Of a DNA stretch of 64,000 nt, positions 42,548 to 51,348 are shown piece after piece. The first letter of the stretch is position 1. Every line of letters starts with the position of its first letter. Source of the stretch: Planctomycetota bacterium (lineage in GTDB: Bacteria; Planctomycetota; PUPC01; JACPCR01). Below the pieces are notes generated by a model, which was given only the letters and a program-made list of their open reading frames with translations, was not told the origin of the DNA and made no database searches. Location: NCBI GenBank assembly GCA_027625095.1, contig JAQBXN010000021.1, positions 21,499 through 85,498 on the forward strand, given 5' to 3'. A program made the translations under genes and the position numbers.

Positions 42548-44623
42548 CTATTCCCCCAGCAGAAACCCATCTCCCACCGCGTGCTCCACGATCTTGCCGC
42601 TGTTGAGATTGCGGCGCACCACGCACCAGTGCCCGCGGGCTCTGATAGTGCCTGCTTCGAGGAGATTGTGTTCGTGCGCGAAGATTAAGACATCCTCCAC
42701 GCGATCGAAGGTGATGCTCATGGCCAGAGACCCGGGCAGGCTCTTCAGCCGTTTCACCTTGGCGGCCTTCATGCCCTTTTCGCGGGGCAGCAGGATCGAC
42801 ATGAAGCGGCCGTTGTAGCCCTCGATCTTGACGAGCAACCGGGGGCGCTGGAACGTCGAGTAGTGAATCTGATCCGAAGGGCGAGCGAACATTTTCATTC
42901 TTTCCTTCGTGACTTTACCCACGTAGTTGTAGGAACTGGTTTCCTTCACATCCTGGGTAAGTTCGAAGATCTTGTGCGGACGCGGATACTCGACTGCATC
43001 CGGTAGAGCAAAGTGGACGTCCATTTTATTTCCGTGCCGCCAGCCGGTAATGCTCGCGTGCGACTTGAACGTCTGGATGGTGTTCTCCGGGCAGGTGTGG
43101 AGTTGCCACCAGTATTCTGCCCAGTCATTGTTTTTATTTATGTCATCAACTACCCAGGTATAAGCGGGTGCTCCGTTACCTTTGACCAACCCGATGTGCC
43201 GCCGGGCCCAGAAACAGTTGTGCTGGTGTGAGCTGTCCACGGAAGCTGCATCCACGAAATCGCCCGGCCTGAAGCTCTTCAAGATTCCAGGATGCTTCAC
43301 GAACTCCCATTCCCCTTTGGTATCCCGCCCACTCTTGCCATCAACAAGCACCACGTTGTGGCAATTCTGTTCCATGTTGTACCGGCCGGTATCGATGGCG
43401 AGATACTCACCGAACGCGGAGATCGAAAAGTGACCACAACTGGAGTGGTCGTGTCCTGCAGCCGCGGGGCAGCGCTGCGATCCGTCGAACACGACGAACG
43501 TATCGTCCTTGTCCCACCCACTGCGAAAGCTGACGATGCCGCGGCTGTTGTCCCGGAAAGGTGTGGCCGGTTGGGGATTTGTCTTCGCCGGATGAACGCC
43601 GTCGCCGAGCTTGTCGGCCACCAGGAGTGCGAATATGGAACATTCGGTCTGGACATCCTTCCGCAGTTGAACTTCCTTGCCGCCATACGAGAGCGTTCCG
43701 TTCAACCACAGCAGGTTCGGGTTGTTTGTTTCTTCTGCCAGCCTGGCCAGCGCGAATGTTCTTGCGCCGATATCGTCGCCGTGGTCGCCGGTAGTGCTTA
43801 GATTCTTCCCCCAGGGCTGAACGAAATGCAAAATCGCATCTCCGAATTTTGAATAACGTGGGCATACCTTATATGGATCGAGAAACCCGCCGCGTCGCAG
43901 GGCTTCGGCCAGTTGAACCACCCGGCTGAACATACCCGTCCCGTATCCCATGTCCTCCGATGGGTAACCTTCAGGGCCAACGACGGTATTGAGAGTCGCT
44001 TCAAACATGGACAAAGCGAACGACCAGTCTTTTTCCAGATTCGGGACGCATTCTTCGCCGTCGATGCTCATGAGAATGCGGATCACATTCATGAGCTGAT
44101 TCATAGGGATATTGGCGCCCGCCCCGTTGTAGTATCGAGGCCCGAGGGCATCGAGAGTTTGCCTGATTCCACTCTTGTATACCCACCGGCAGAACGTCCG
44201 GCGTTCCTTTTGATCAAGGTGGCCGTGCACCAGGTCGTAAGCCATCGCAAGATGCCCGGCCCCCGATGCCCCGAGGCGATGCCGCGCCTGTTGGTTGGGG
44301 GGAGGGTTGTTTTCTACTTCTGAAGCGACGGCAAGATTGTTCCGGACAACCTCCAGGGCTCGCTCGTCATTATCAAGAAAGGCGAAGAACGCCAGTTCGA
44401 GGCTGTCCCCTGAAAGCGCGGGCGGCTCGCCTTCTCCCGCTTTGTTTTCAAGCGCCCGATCCGTCTGTTGTTTGATGCGTTCACGCAATGCATCCAGGAT
44501 TTTTTTGCCGGGCGCAGAGCGGAGAATCTTCTGAAACTGCGGCAGCTCGTCTTCGCTGAGGTAAACACGTGGATGTATATTCTTCTTATAAAGTTCGCTG
44601 GCGATACCGAATGTAAAATTCAT
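42548..44623 (-). CDS. Heparinase II/III-like polysaccharide lyase
   Basis: 691 residues. An N-terminal alpha/alpha toroid (about 15-330, with HRLGASGAGHLAMAYDLVHG, GPRYYNGAGANIPMNQLMN and SEDMGYGTGMFSR) leads to the heparinase II/III beta-sandwich (about 365-680): FRSGWDKDDTFVVFDGSQ, HDHSSCGHFSISAFGEYLAIDTG and NCHNVVLVDGKSG carry the His/Tyr-rich active-site region. The family eliminates or binds uronic-acid polymers such as heparin, alginate or ulvan; the substrate is unknown. No clear signal peptide is seen at this start, so it may be cytoplasmic. Its promoter region abuts the divergent lipoprotein hydrolase. Confidence 0.85.
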   Translation of the reverse strand: MNFTFGIASELYKKNIHPRVYLSEDELPQFQKILRSAPGKKILDALRERIKQQTDRALENKAGEGEPPALSGDSLELAFFAFLDNDERALEVVRNNLAVASEVENNPPPNQQARHRLGASGAGHLAMAYDLVHGHLDQKERRTFCRWVYKSGIRQTLDALGPRYYNGAGANIPMNQLMNVIRILMSIDGEECVPNLEKDWSFALSMFEATLNTVVGPEGYPSEDMGYGTGMFSRVVQLAEALRRGGFLDPYKVCPRYSKFGDAILHFVQPWGKNLSTTGDHGDDIGARTFALARLAEETNNPNLLWLNGTLSYGGKEVQLRKDVQTECSIFALLVADKLGDGVHPAKTNPQPATPFRDNSRGIVSFRSGWDKDDTFVVFDGSQRCPAAAGHDHSSCGHFSISAFGEYLAIDTGRYNMEQNCHNVVLVDGKSGRDTKGEWEFVKHPGILKSFRPGDFVDAASVDSSHQHNCFWARRHIGLVKGNGAPAYTWVVDDINKNNDWAEYWWQLHTCPENTIQTFKSHASITGWRHGNKMDVHFALPDAVEYPRPHKIFELTQDVKETSSYNYVGKVTKERMKMFARPSDQIHYSTFQRPRLLVKIEGYNGRFMSILLPREKGMKAAKVKRLKSLPGSLAMSITFDRVEDVLIFAHEHNLLEAGTIRARGHWCVVRRNLNSGKIVEHAVGDGFLLGE

Positions 44624-44696
44624 TGGACTTTATGAGTGAGGTGAAGTGTCCAGCCTTGTTTCGTGAAATCAGAATTTGTTTTCAGCTTTTGAAACC

Positions 44697-45659
44697 ATGA
44701 AGTCAACCACCCTCCTCTTGCTGCTGATTCTGTGTCTTACCGGTTGTCGGTTGCAGCCTCACCTCCCCGTGCCGGGCAGAGAAGCGAAACCTGCAGGCCA
44801 ATATCCGGGATTCGAATTCAATGCCGAATTCAAAGGGTTGAAAGTCGGCCCAACGCACCGCCGCCGTTCCTATAAAACCTTCGAGGTAGAGTTTGACTCG
44901 GATCACAAGACACATCCGGAAAACGACCGCCTGCATGCCGAATGTTATCTGCCGGCAAAACAGGCAGGCAGGATGGCAGCCATTCTCGTCTTTCCTATTC
45001 TGTCGGGTGGAGAGCCGCTTTCTCGCGGTATCGGGAAGGCGCTTGCCAGGGCGGGCTTCGTGGCACTGGTGCTCGATCAGAAGGAAGAACTTTTTGATCC
45101 TGAGACAGCGGACATGAAGTTCACAGATGCGGTCTTGCGTCAGGCTGTATCGGACGCGCGAAAGGCCATCACCTGGCTCGAACAGCGGGACGACGTCGAT
45201 CCGAAGCGTATTGGATGCGCGGGCATCAGCATGGGCGGCATACTGGCCTGCCTCGTGGATGCCATTGAACCTCGCGTGACCGCCAGCGCGTGGCTGCTCG
45301 CCGGCGGAGACTTACTTGAAATCCTTGCCGTTACCCGCGAGCCCGGAATCCGGAAGGCGAGAGAGAATTGGTTGAAGACATCCGGTACCACAGTGGAAAA
45401 ATTTCTTAAAGAGAACCGTGGCAAGATTAACGACCCCTTAAAGTACGCTGCCCACATTGACCCTGCTCATTCAATGATGGTGACTGCGACCTTCGACAGG
45501 GTGATCCCGAGATCGAATTCGGATCGTCTGTGGGAAGCGACTGGCCGCCCGGCACGCCGCCTGATCCCCCTTGGCCACTTCACCGCCTTGATGGCCTACC
45601 CTTTGAGCAAGCGATGGGTGGTGAATTTTTTTCGTGAAGAGTTTTGTAAAGGCAAGTGA
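44697..45659 (+). CDS. Alpha/beta-hydrolase lipoprotein
   Basis: 320 residues from the ATG at 44697. The signal MKSTTLLLLLILCLTGC ends in a lipobox Cys, so the protein is probably lipid-anchored. The alpha/beta-hydrolase fold is seen in AAILVFPILSGGEPLSRGIG, the nucleophile elbow GISMGG, a likely acid in ATFDRVIPRSN and the histidine in LGHFTAL. It resembles dienelactone-hydrolase-type esterases; a deacylase acting on sugar esters fits the surroundings but is inference. It is divergent from the heparinase-like gene across about 70 bases. Confidence 0.8.
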   Translation: MKSTTLLLLLILCLTGCRLQPHLPVPGREAKPAGQYPGFEFNAEFKGLKVGPTHRRRSYKTFEVEFDSDHKTHPENDRLHAECYLPAKQAGRMAAILVFPILSGGEPLSRGIGKALARAGFVALVLDQKEELFDPETADMKFTDAVLRQAVSDARKAITWLEQRDDVDPKRIGCAGISMGGILACLVDAIEPRVTASAWLLAGGDLLEILAVTREPGIRKARENWLKTSGTTVEKFLKENRGKINDPLKYAAHIDPAHSMMVTATFDRVIPRSNSDRLWEATGRPARRLIPLGHFTALMAYPLSKRWVVNFFREEFCKGK

Positions 45660-46087
45660 TGTCGGCAGCTCAACGCTTTGTGGATCGCCTTCGGCGATAT
45701 GGCAGGCGAGTCCGCCAGCTCGCCCAGGATGAGCAGCCCCTGGCCTTGTCACTTAGGGCACCCAACCGCCGGGTGGTATATGGAATTCAGCAACATCGTG
45801 GTGCCCTCGCTCCGCGAGACTCCCCGCTGATCGTGAAGAGCCCGTAGTTTCTGGGGAGCGAACCCGTAGAGGCTCTTGTTTGTCGTGCGCCAGCTATGGC
45901 GCTTTGGGGCGATTTTCGCTCCAGGAAGGCGATGACTTGCCCACTATAAACATGCGTTTGCAGAGTGCTTGCGGCCCTCCAACGGGTTCACTCCTCCACA
46001 GAAACTACGTGGTCTCCACGATGAAGCCGTTACTCCAACGAACTTGGCCACCTGTAGCTGAACGGTGAGAAACATCTGTTTCTATTC
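45660..46087. repeat. Intergenic patchwork of repeat remnants
   Basis: 428 bases with no credible gene. It contains a partial copy of the 60-nt repeat (GTGGTGCCCTCGCTCCGCGA from 45798, truncated), a half-arm GTGGTCTCCACG at 46009-46020, and a family B fragment GAAGCCGTTACTCC at 46023-46036. It looks like an accumulation site of REP-like elements between two convergent genes. Confidence 0.6.
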
Positions 46088-47104
46088 TCAGGTTCTCCTG
46101 CTGCGGAGCTTGATGAATTCCGGTTGGGCGGCCTGCATGTATTGGGGCATGAGGTCATTGAGAACGGCTTCGAGGTCGTTGACGACGATTCGTCCGATAT
46201 TCTGAAGAGCTTCGCCGATGGCGCCCGCACGATGCGATGAAAAGATGACGTTTTGCGCCTGACGAATGGGGTGCTCCATCCGAAGTGGCTCTTGGGGGAA
46301 GACGTCTATGGCGGCCTTGAACTGGCCCTTGAGCAGGAACTCAGTCAGGGCATCGAAATCGACAACATGTGAACGGCTGAGCAGAACGAAAATCGAATCT
46401 TTCGGAATCGCAGCCAGGAGTTCACGATCGATCATGGCTTTATTCGATGCCGACGGAACAGCCAGGACAAAGATGAAACGAGAAGTTTTCAGGAGCCGTT
46501 CAAGTTCGACCGGCTCGACTCCCTGGTCACGCAGATACGTATCCGTCAGCCAAGGGTCATAAACCTGGATGGGGCACTCAAATGGAGCAACCAACTTTTG
46601 CAGTGATCGCGCCAGTCCGCCGAAGCCGATGAAGCCCATCTGTTTTCCATAAAGTGTGAAGGCGCCACCGTCTTCAACGTGACTCCAGTTCGCCTCACCT
46701 TTTCGGAACCCTTCGTGGTTGGAAACGATTTGGCGTGAAGAGGCGATTGCAAGGCCGAGACCCAACTCTGCCACCGCCGGTCCGAACGCTGGCGCGCAGC
46801 TCAACACTCGGATGCCGCGAGCAAAGCAGGTCTGGTAATCGACCGCATCCGGCGAAGGCAGGCCTCCGCTTACTTCCATGATGGCCTTCAAATTCGGATA
46901 GCTCGCCACTTCTCCATGTCGCCAATGTCCGGTGATGATGGCCGCGACCTCACTTTTCACAGCTTCGATCTCTGCCGCCGGCATCTCTTCGTTCTTACCC
47001 CACACCACATCAGCGATGGCGTACAGACGCTCGAGGTCTCTAGCGGTGAAGATATTTTCGAGCCGACGAAAAGCGGGGTCAAGAATGACTTTCGGTCTGG
47101 ACAT
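46088..47104 (-). CDS. D-isomer-specific 2-hydroxyacid dehydrogenase
   Basis: 338 residues. The NAD-binding motif is GFIGFGGLARSL; catalytic residues appear as Arg in LLSRSHVVDFDAL, Glu in DVFPQEPL and His in SSHRAGAIGE. The substrate domain occupies both ends. It resembles phosphoglycerate, glyoxylate or hydroxypyruvate reductases, so it probably reduces a 2-oxo acid in the cytoplasm; the substrate is unknown. The C-terminus is slightly extended and basic. It is divergent from the exported gene at 47367 with about 260 bases between, holding no clear gene. Confidence 0.87.
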   Translation of the reverse strand: MSRPKVILDPAFRRLENIFTARDLERLYAIADVVWGKNEEMPAAEIEAVKSEVAAIITGHWRHGEVASYPNLKAIMEVSGGLPSPDAVDYQTCFARGIRVLSCAPAFGPAVAELGLGLAIASSRQIVSNHEGFRKGEANWSHVEDGGAFTLYGKQMGFIGFGGLARSLQKLVAPFECPIQVYDPWLTDTYLRDQGVEPVELERLLKTSRFIFVLAVPSASNKAMIDRELLAAIPKDSIFVLLSRSHVVDFDALTEFLLKGQFKAAIDVFPQEPLRMEHPIRQAQNVIFSSHRAGAIGEALQNIGRIVVNDLEAVLNDLMPQYMQAAQPEFIKLRSRRT

Positions 47105-47366
47105 ATGGGGGTTGTTGGCTTGTATCTTAAGGTGCGGTCTGGGTGTACGTTACATTCTTGAGTTGGATTTGTGGATTCAATGATGCCTGTGGCATCATGA
47201 GATTTGCAAGAGTTCACCTCATTTACCACCTTGTAACTCTTCATGCGCCCAAGACGGTTCATCAACGTATGATCCTCTACGTACAATCAGAGGGTATACA
47301 GAAAGAACGCATCTTGATGACCGATCGACCGCGCTTTGAACGGCAACCACCGAGAATCGAAACAGC

Positions 47367-49046
47367 ATGACATTTTCACTGACCGCAGGTTTGGTCTTTC
47401 TAATCAGTGGCACAAGCATTAACGCACAGAGTTCAAAGACGGCCAATTCCATTCGAACCGAGGCTACTCGCAAAAACTTTGGTGAAGAAGGGCGGCCGCT
47501 GCCTCTGGCGGCCAGTTGGACTTGCGGGCACTTCCAGCAAGACAGGTCTGCTGGATGGCGTCCAGAGAACCAGATGCGGCTTATCGAGAAAGGCCACCAT
47601 CTGCTGCCGTGGTTTTCTCACCCTTCAACGAAAGATGAGGTCCCGGATGATCCCAATAACTTTTGGATCAGATATTACAAAGCGCCCATCGATAGGGCGC
47701 GGGAACTAAAGCTGCCGCTGACCTTCATCGCCAGCCAGTGGGAAAGCGCGTTGTCCCGGCAGCCTTACGTCGATCTGCCGGCAGATAAGAATCCCAATGT
47801 GGTGACGACAGAAGGGAGGATTGAGACAAAGGTTTCCCCGTTCGGCCCCGTCGGGCCGTGGAAGGAACTCGGCGCTACCTTTACTGACAACCCATGGATG
47901 AAGGCGATTCAGAGCTGGTATCCCGACCCGCCGCTGGTGATCTTTCTTTCAAACAACGAGCACCATAAACTCCGCTGGAAGGATGTTGAGACCTCGAAGC
48001 GGTATATCGAGCAACACGGAGAGGGGCGCGATGACGACTTCAAACGGAAGGCAGTCGCGGACGGATGGGTCGAACGCTACCGGGCCTTGCAGTCGGGCAT
48101 TCGTGAAGGATTGACCAGCGACTCTTGGAAGAAGAATGCCCTCTTCGTTGGTTATGGAGTGGGCGACCTCGCGCACCTCGGCCGCTGGGGAGGCTGGAAG
48201 GCTTATTCGCTTTGCAGCCCGGGGAGAATCGATCCCGGCGCATTCATGTGGGACGGCGGCAGTCCCAGCTACTACACCCATGATTGGAATTCCAGCAGGG
48301 ACGATACTGCCTGGAGCCCACAGCTTGAGTTCATGAACAACCTGTCAGTCCTGAACGAGACACACCGCATCAACCCAAACTACTTTTTCGAGTTCTCCGT
48401 TTGGGACGGCTACCATACGGACAAGGAGCGGCAGAAGAAGTATCCGTCTACCCGTTCCGTCTATCGCAAGGAAGGGCAGACCTACGACCCCGAACGCTAC
48501 GGCGGCTTTGTTCAATTCGGCATGTGGCTCATGCGGCCGCGGGCCGTTCGGGACTTCCGCGGCTGGATCGAACCCTGGGACGACATGGTAGACAAGGATG
48601 GAAACATCACCTGGGAAGGTGGAGGTCCATACTTTCTGGCCATTGCGAAGGCGGTCGATCGCGTCCATGTGAATCCAGTTCTATGTAACTGGTGGAGAAG
48701 GGGCAAGCTCGTCCCAAATCGCGCGCATCGCCACCCGTACCAGACGGCCATCCCAGACGAATGGAAAGATGTGGACCGCTGGTATCTTCTGGACTGCGAC
48801 GCCAACAGCTCGGAGTATCCGTGGAAATTGCAGGAACCGGTTCACGTCTTTTCCCTCGCACTCGTTCAGGGCGAAAAACCCAACCGCCGCTGGCTCCTAT
48901 ACGCTCATTCTCCGAGAGGCGATCGCAAGCAGGCGAGGGTCACCATCCCTGATTACAAAGAGATCGCCGTCTCTACCAGTACGGGCGGCAACTTCTATGA
49001 GGTGACGGAAGACAAAGACGGCATCACCCCGGTCGTTTCCGATTGA
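47367..49046 (+). CDS. Exported protein, possible glycoside-hydrolase-like barrel
   Basis: 559 residues with a signal peptide (MTFSLTAGLVFLISGTSINA). No family is recognised with certainty. The sequence is rich in Trp, Tyr and Asp, as in barrel glycosidases: FIASQWESALSRQPYVDLP, VIFLSNNEHHKLRWKDVE, ALFVGYGVGDLAHLGRWGG, SPSYYTHDWNSSRDD, FEFSVWDGYHTDKE, and a beta-sandwich-like end. The NNEHHKLRW segment could hold acidic catalytic residues. It lies immediately upstream of a PQQ-type propeller gene (69 bases). I infer a periplasmic carbohydrate-active or binding protein. Confidence 0.6.
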   Translation: MTFSLTAGLVFLISGTSINAQSSKTANSIRTEATRKNFGEEGRPLPLAASWTCGHFQQDRSAGWRPENQMRLIEKGHHLLPWFSHPSTKDEVPDDPNNFWIRYYKAPIDRARELKLPLTFIASQWESALSRQPYVDLPADKNPNVVTTEGRIETKVSPFGPVGPWKELGATFTDNPWMKAIQSWYPDPPLVIFLSNNEHHKLRWKDVETSKRYIEQHGEGRDDDFKRKAVADGWVERYRALQSGIREGLTSDSWKKNALFVGYGVGDLAHLGRWGGWKAYSLCSPGRIDPGAFMWDGGSPSYYTHDWNSSRDDTAWSPQLEFMNNLSVLNETHRINPNYFFEFSVWDGYHTDKERQKKYPSTRSVYRKEGQTYDPERYGGFVQFGMWLMRPRAVRDFRGWIEPWDDMVDKDGNITWEGGGPYFLAIAKAVDRVHVNPVLCNWWRRGKLVPNRAHRHPYQTAIPDEWKDVDRWYLLDCDANSSEYPWKLQEPVHVFSLALVQGEKPNRRWLLYAHSPRGDRKQARVTIPDYKEIAVSTSTGGNFYEVTEDKDGITPVVSD

Positions 49047-49115
49047 AGGGGACACCACATCTTCTTTCTCCTATTCTTGGCGGCCGTGCCTTCCACACAA
49101 ACATTCTTCAAACAT

Positions 49116-50345
49116 ATGCGCACCATTGCCCGATTCTTTTTGCTGATTTCCTTCTTGGTTCAAACGTCCTATTCCGAAGAGATAAACTGGCCCGGGTGGC
49201 GCGGCCCACGCGGCGACGGCTCGACCATGAACAAGGGGCTTCCGGCCACCTGGAGCAGCGATCAGAATATCGTCTGGAAAGCGCCCGTTGAGGGCACTGG
49301 TCATGCGTCCCCAATCATCTGGGGGGATCGGCTGTTCACAGTCTCTGCAATTCAGGAAACCGCGGAACGCATCCTCGTATGCCTTGATCGTAAGACCGGG
49401 AAAAAGCTTTGGCAGACGACCGTTCTCAAGACGCCATTTGAAAAAATCCATCAACTGAACAGCCGGGCCTCGAGCACCCCAGTGGCCGATGGCGAGCGGG
49501 TTTACGTTTCGTTCCTGGACAAGGACCAGATGTATATCGCTGCCTACGATTTAGACGGCAACCGGCTCTGGGAGAGTCGGCCGGGCGTCTTTTCAAGTGT
49601 CCACGGTTATTGTTCGAGCCCGATCCTCTGGAAAAATTCGCTCATCATTAACGGCGATCACGACGGCGATGCGTATATCGTCGCTCTGGATAAGACGAAC
49701 GGGGAAACGCTCTGGAAAACGATGCGGCCGAACAAGACGCGCAGCTACTGCACGCCGATCATTCGCAACATTGACGGCCGCAATCAGATGATTCTTTCCG
49801 GGAGCAAGAGCGTGTCCAGCTATGATCCGGATACCGGGGAGCAGCATTGGGTGATCGACGGCCCCACCGAGCAGTTTGTCGCCTCACTCGTCTACAACGG
49901 CGACCTGCTATTCATGACCTCCGGCTTCCCCGAGCTTCACATGCTTGCGATTGATCCCCGCGGCAAAGGCAACGTCACTCAGACGCATGTGAGGTGGCGG
50001 ACAACGAAGGGCTGCTCCTACGTTCCCAGCCCCATATCCGTCGGGCCGTATTTCCTCGTCGTGTCAGACAAGGGCTTCGCGACCTGTTTCGATGCCAAGA
50101 CCGGGGAACCGTACTGGGTAGAGCGTATCGGCAAACGGTACAGCGCATCCCTTATTTCCTCGAATGGCCTTGTCTACTTTCTCGCCGACGACGGCTCCAC
50201 GACCGTGGTCAAGGCCGCTGAAAAATATGAAGCAGTTGCCGTGAACAACCTCGGCGAAAATACCTACGGCTCTCCAGCCGTCAGCGGCAACCAGATCTTT
50301 ATACGTGGTTTCGAGCACATCTATTGCATCGGCAATGGGAAGTAG
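49116..50345 (+). CDS. Exported PQQ-type beta-propeller protein
   Basis: 409 residues from the ATG at 49116 (MRTIARFFLLISFLVQTSYS, a signal peptide). It opens WPGWRGPRGDGST, the usual start of PQQ-repeat proteins of planctomycetes. The propeller blades show the A-x-D-x-x-T-G-x-x-x-W pattern: CLDRKTGKKLWQT, ALDKTNGETLWKT, SYDPDTGEQHWV, CFDAKTGEPYWV. It resembles BamB-like or PQQ-binding-like proteins; no proof that PQQ is bound. Probably periplasmic or surface scaffold. The stop lies just before a copy of the 60-nt repeat. Confidence 0.85.
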   Translation: MRTIARFFLLISFLVQTSYSEEINWPGWRGPRGDGSTMNKGLPATWSSDQNIVWKAPVEGTGHASPIIWGDRLFTVSAIQETAERILVCLDRKTGKKLWQTTVLKTPFEKIHQLNSRASSTPVADGERVYVSFLDKDQMYIAAYDLDGNRLWESRPGVFSSVHGYCSSPILWKNSLIINGDHDGDAYIVALDKTNGETLWKTMRPNKTRSYCTPIIRNIDGRNQMILSGSKSVSSYDPDTGEQHWVIDGPTEQFVASLVYNGDLLFMTSGFPELHMLAIDPRGKGNVTQTHVRWRTTKGCSYVPSPISVGPYFLVVSDKGFATCFDAKTGEPYWVERIGKRYSASLISSNGLVYFLADDGSTTVVKAAEKYEAVAVNNLGENTYGSPAVSGNQIFIRGFEHIYCIGNGK

Positions 50346-50349
50346 ATCT

Positions 50350-50411
50350 TGGTGCACTCGCTCCGCGAGGGCTTTGGTTTGATTGAACTCCCCACCGAGC
50401 GTAGAGACCAC
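50350..50411. repeat. 60-nt cloverleaf-type repeat, diverged single copy
   Basis: GGTGCACTCGCTCCGCGAGG opens the copy and GTAGAGACCAC closes it; the middle is diverged (GGTTTGATTG). It lies in the gap between the propeller gene and the PhyH gene. Same family as the pairs at 54470-54613 and 58476-58619. Confidence 0.65.
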
Positions 50412-50414
50412 TAC

Positions 50415-51200
50415 TCACACAAACCCAAACTCGCGCAGCTTGTTGATCCACTTCGTTCGCCTTTCACTTCCATCTGGATTCAACAACCAGTTTGGATCGT
50501 AAATGGGATCATTCGGACGGCGATAAGTCGTCGTGGATCCTGCATTACTTTGACCGCGTTTGCGGGTTGCTTCTTTTTCGACAGGGGTTTCCGGGTTGTG
50601 ATAAAAAACGGCCGTAGACATCCGCCGCCCCTCAGCCCCTCCACAGCTTGCATGCCAGCATCGCATATCAAAAGCAACCACATCGCCGGGTTCAGATTCA
50701 CACACGTATGAAGGAACTTCGCTGATAGCCGGCCTGGTTTCGGCAAGGGTTGCCTTCACTTCGTTGTGATATGGGTTTCGGTGTGAGCCGGGGATGACTC
50801 TCAAAGCCCCCGTATCCGCGCCGACCGGATCGAGGTAGAAGGCGAATTTGACGCCCCAGCAATCTTTGGTCGGATCGACATCGTGGTCTGGATGCCATCC
50901 ACTGTCGCCCACATATCGATTGCCATCGCAAACGACCAGAAAACAGTCCTCACCACAGAGCTGACCAGCGACATCGCAGAATCGTGGATCCTCCGGCAGC
51001 CTGGCGTAAAGGGGAGTTTCCGGCCCAAGAAGCGGCGTCCACTGTCGTTTCGTGCCATCGAATGTTTCGTGCGAATAGGCCGCATCGAGCCCCCTCTCAA
51101 ACTCATCGCTTATTGTCTCCATTTCTTTCGAACTGAAGAAATCACGGAGGATGACAAAGCCAAAAGTCTCGTAGTGTTTGAGTTGCTGTGGTGTAAGCAA
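50415..51200 (-). CDS. Phytanoyl-CoA dioxygenase (PhyH) family protein
   Basis: 261 residues. Iron ligands are His-x-Asp in GWHPDHDVDP and the distal His in CWHASCGG; an Arg in EGRRMSTAVFYHN is likely the 2-oxoglutarate anchor. The FYLDPVGADTGALRVIPGSH segment is the family's core strand. It is the third PhyH-like gene in the window. The substrate is unknown. It lies downstream of the FG-GAP gene on the same strand, about 150 bases away. Cytoplasmic, no signal. Confidence 0.85.
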   Translation of the reverse strand: MLTPQQLKHYETFGFVILRDFFSSKEMETISDEFERGLDAAYSHETFDGTKRQWTPLLGPETPLYARLPEDPRFCDVAGQLCGEDCFLVVCDGNRYVGDSGWHPDHDVDPTKDCWGVKFAFYLDPVGADTGALRVIPGSHRNPYHNEVKATLAETRPAISEVPSYVCESEPGDVVAFDMRCWHASCGGAEGRRMSTAVFYHNPETPVEKEATRKRGQSNAGSTTTYRRPNDPIYDPNWLLNPDGSERRTKWINKLREFGFV

Positions 51201-51348
51201 ATGTTACCTCCGGTCCCGATCGTGTGGTGTGGATTCAAATGCAAATTCAGACGGAATCATAATGTGCTCCAGCTCACCTCCACAAGCCGATCAAAAGAAC
51301 AAAACGGGTGAAACGAACAGAGGACAAACCATAACCAGGACCTTCCGC

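Noticed and set aside
42330..42626. 99-codon minus-strand frame crossing the end of the heparinase-like gene
   Set aside because: It overlaps the known coding sequence and has random composition; no start signal.
47143..47370. 75-codon open frame ending in an ATGA overlap with the exported gene at 47367
   Set aside because: No protein-like features and no ribosome-binding site; the gap reads as ordinary intergenic sequence, so the ATGA overlap is probably chance.
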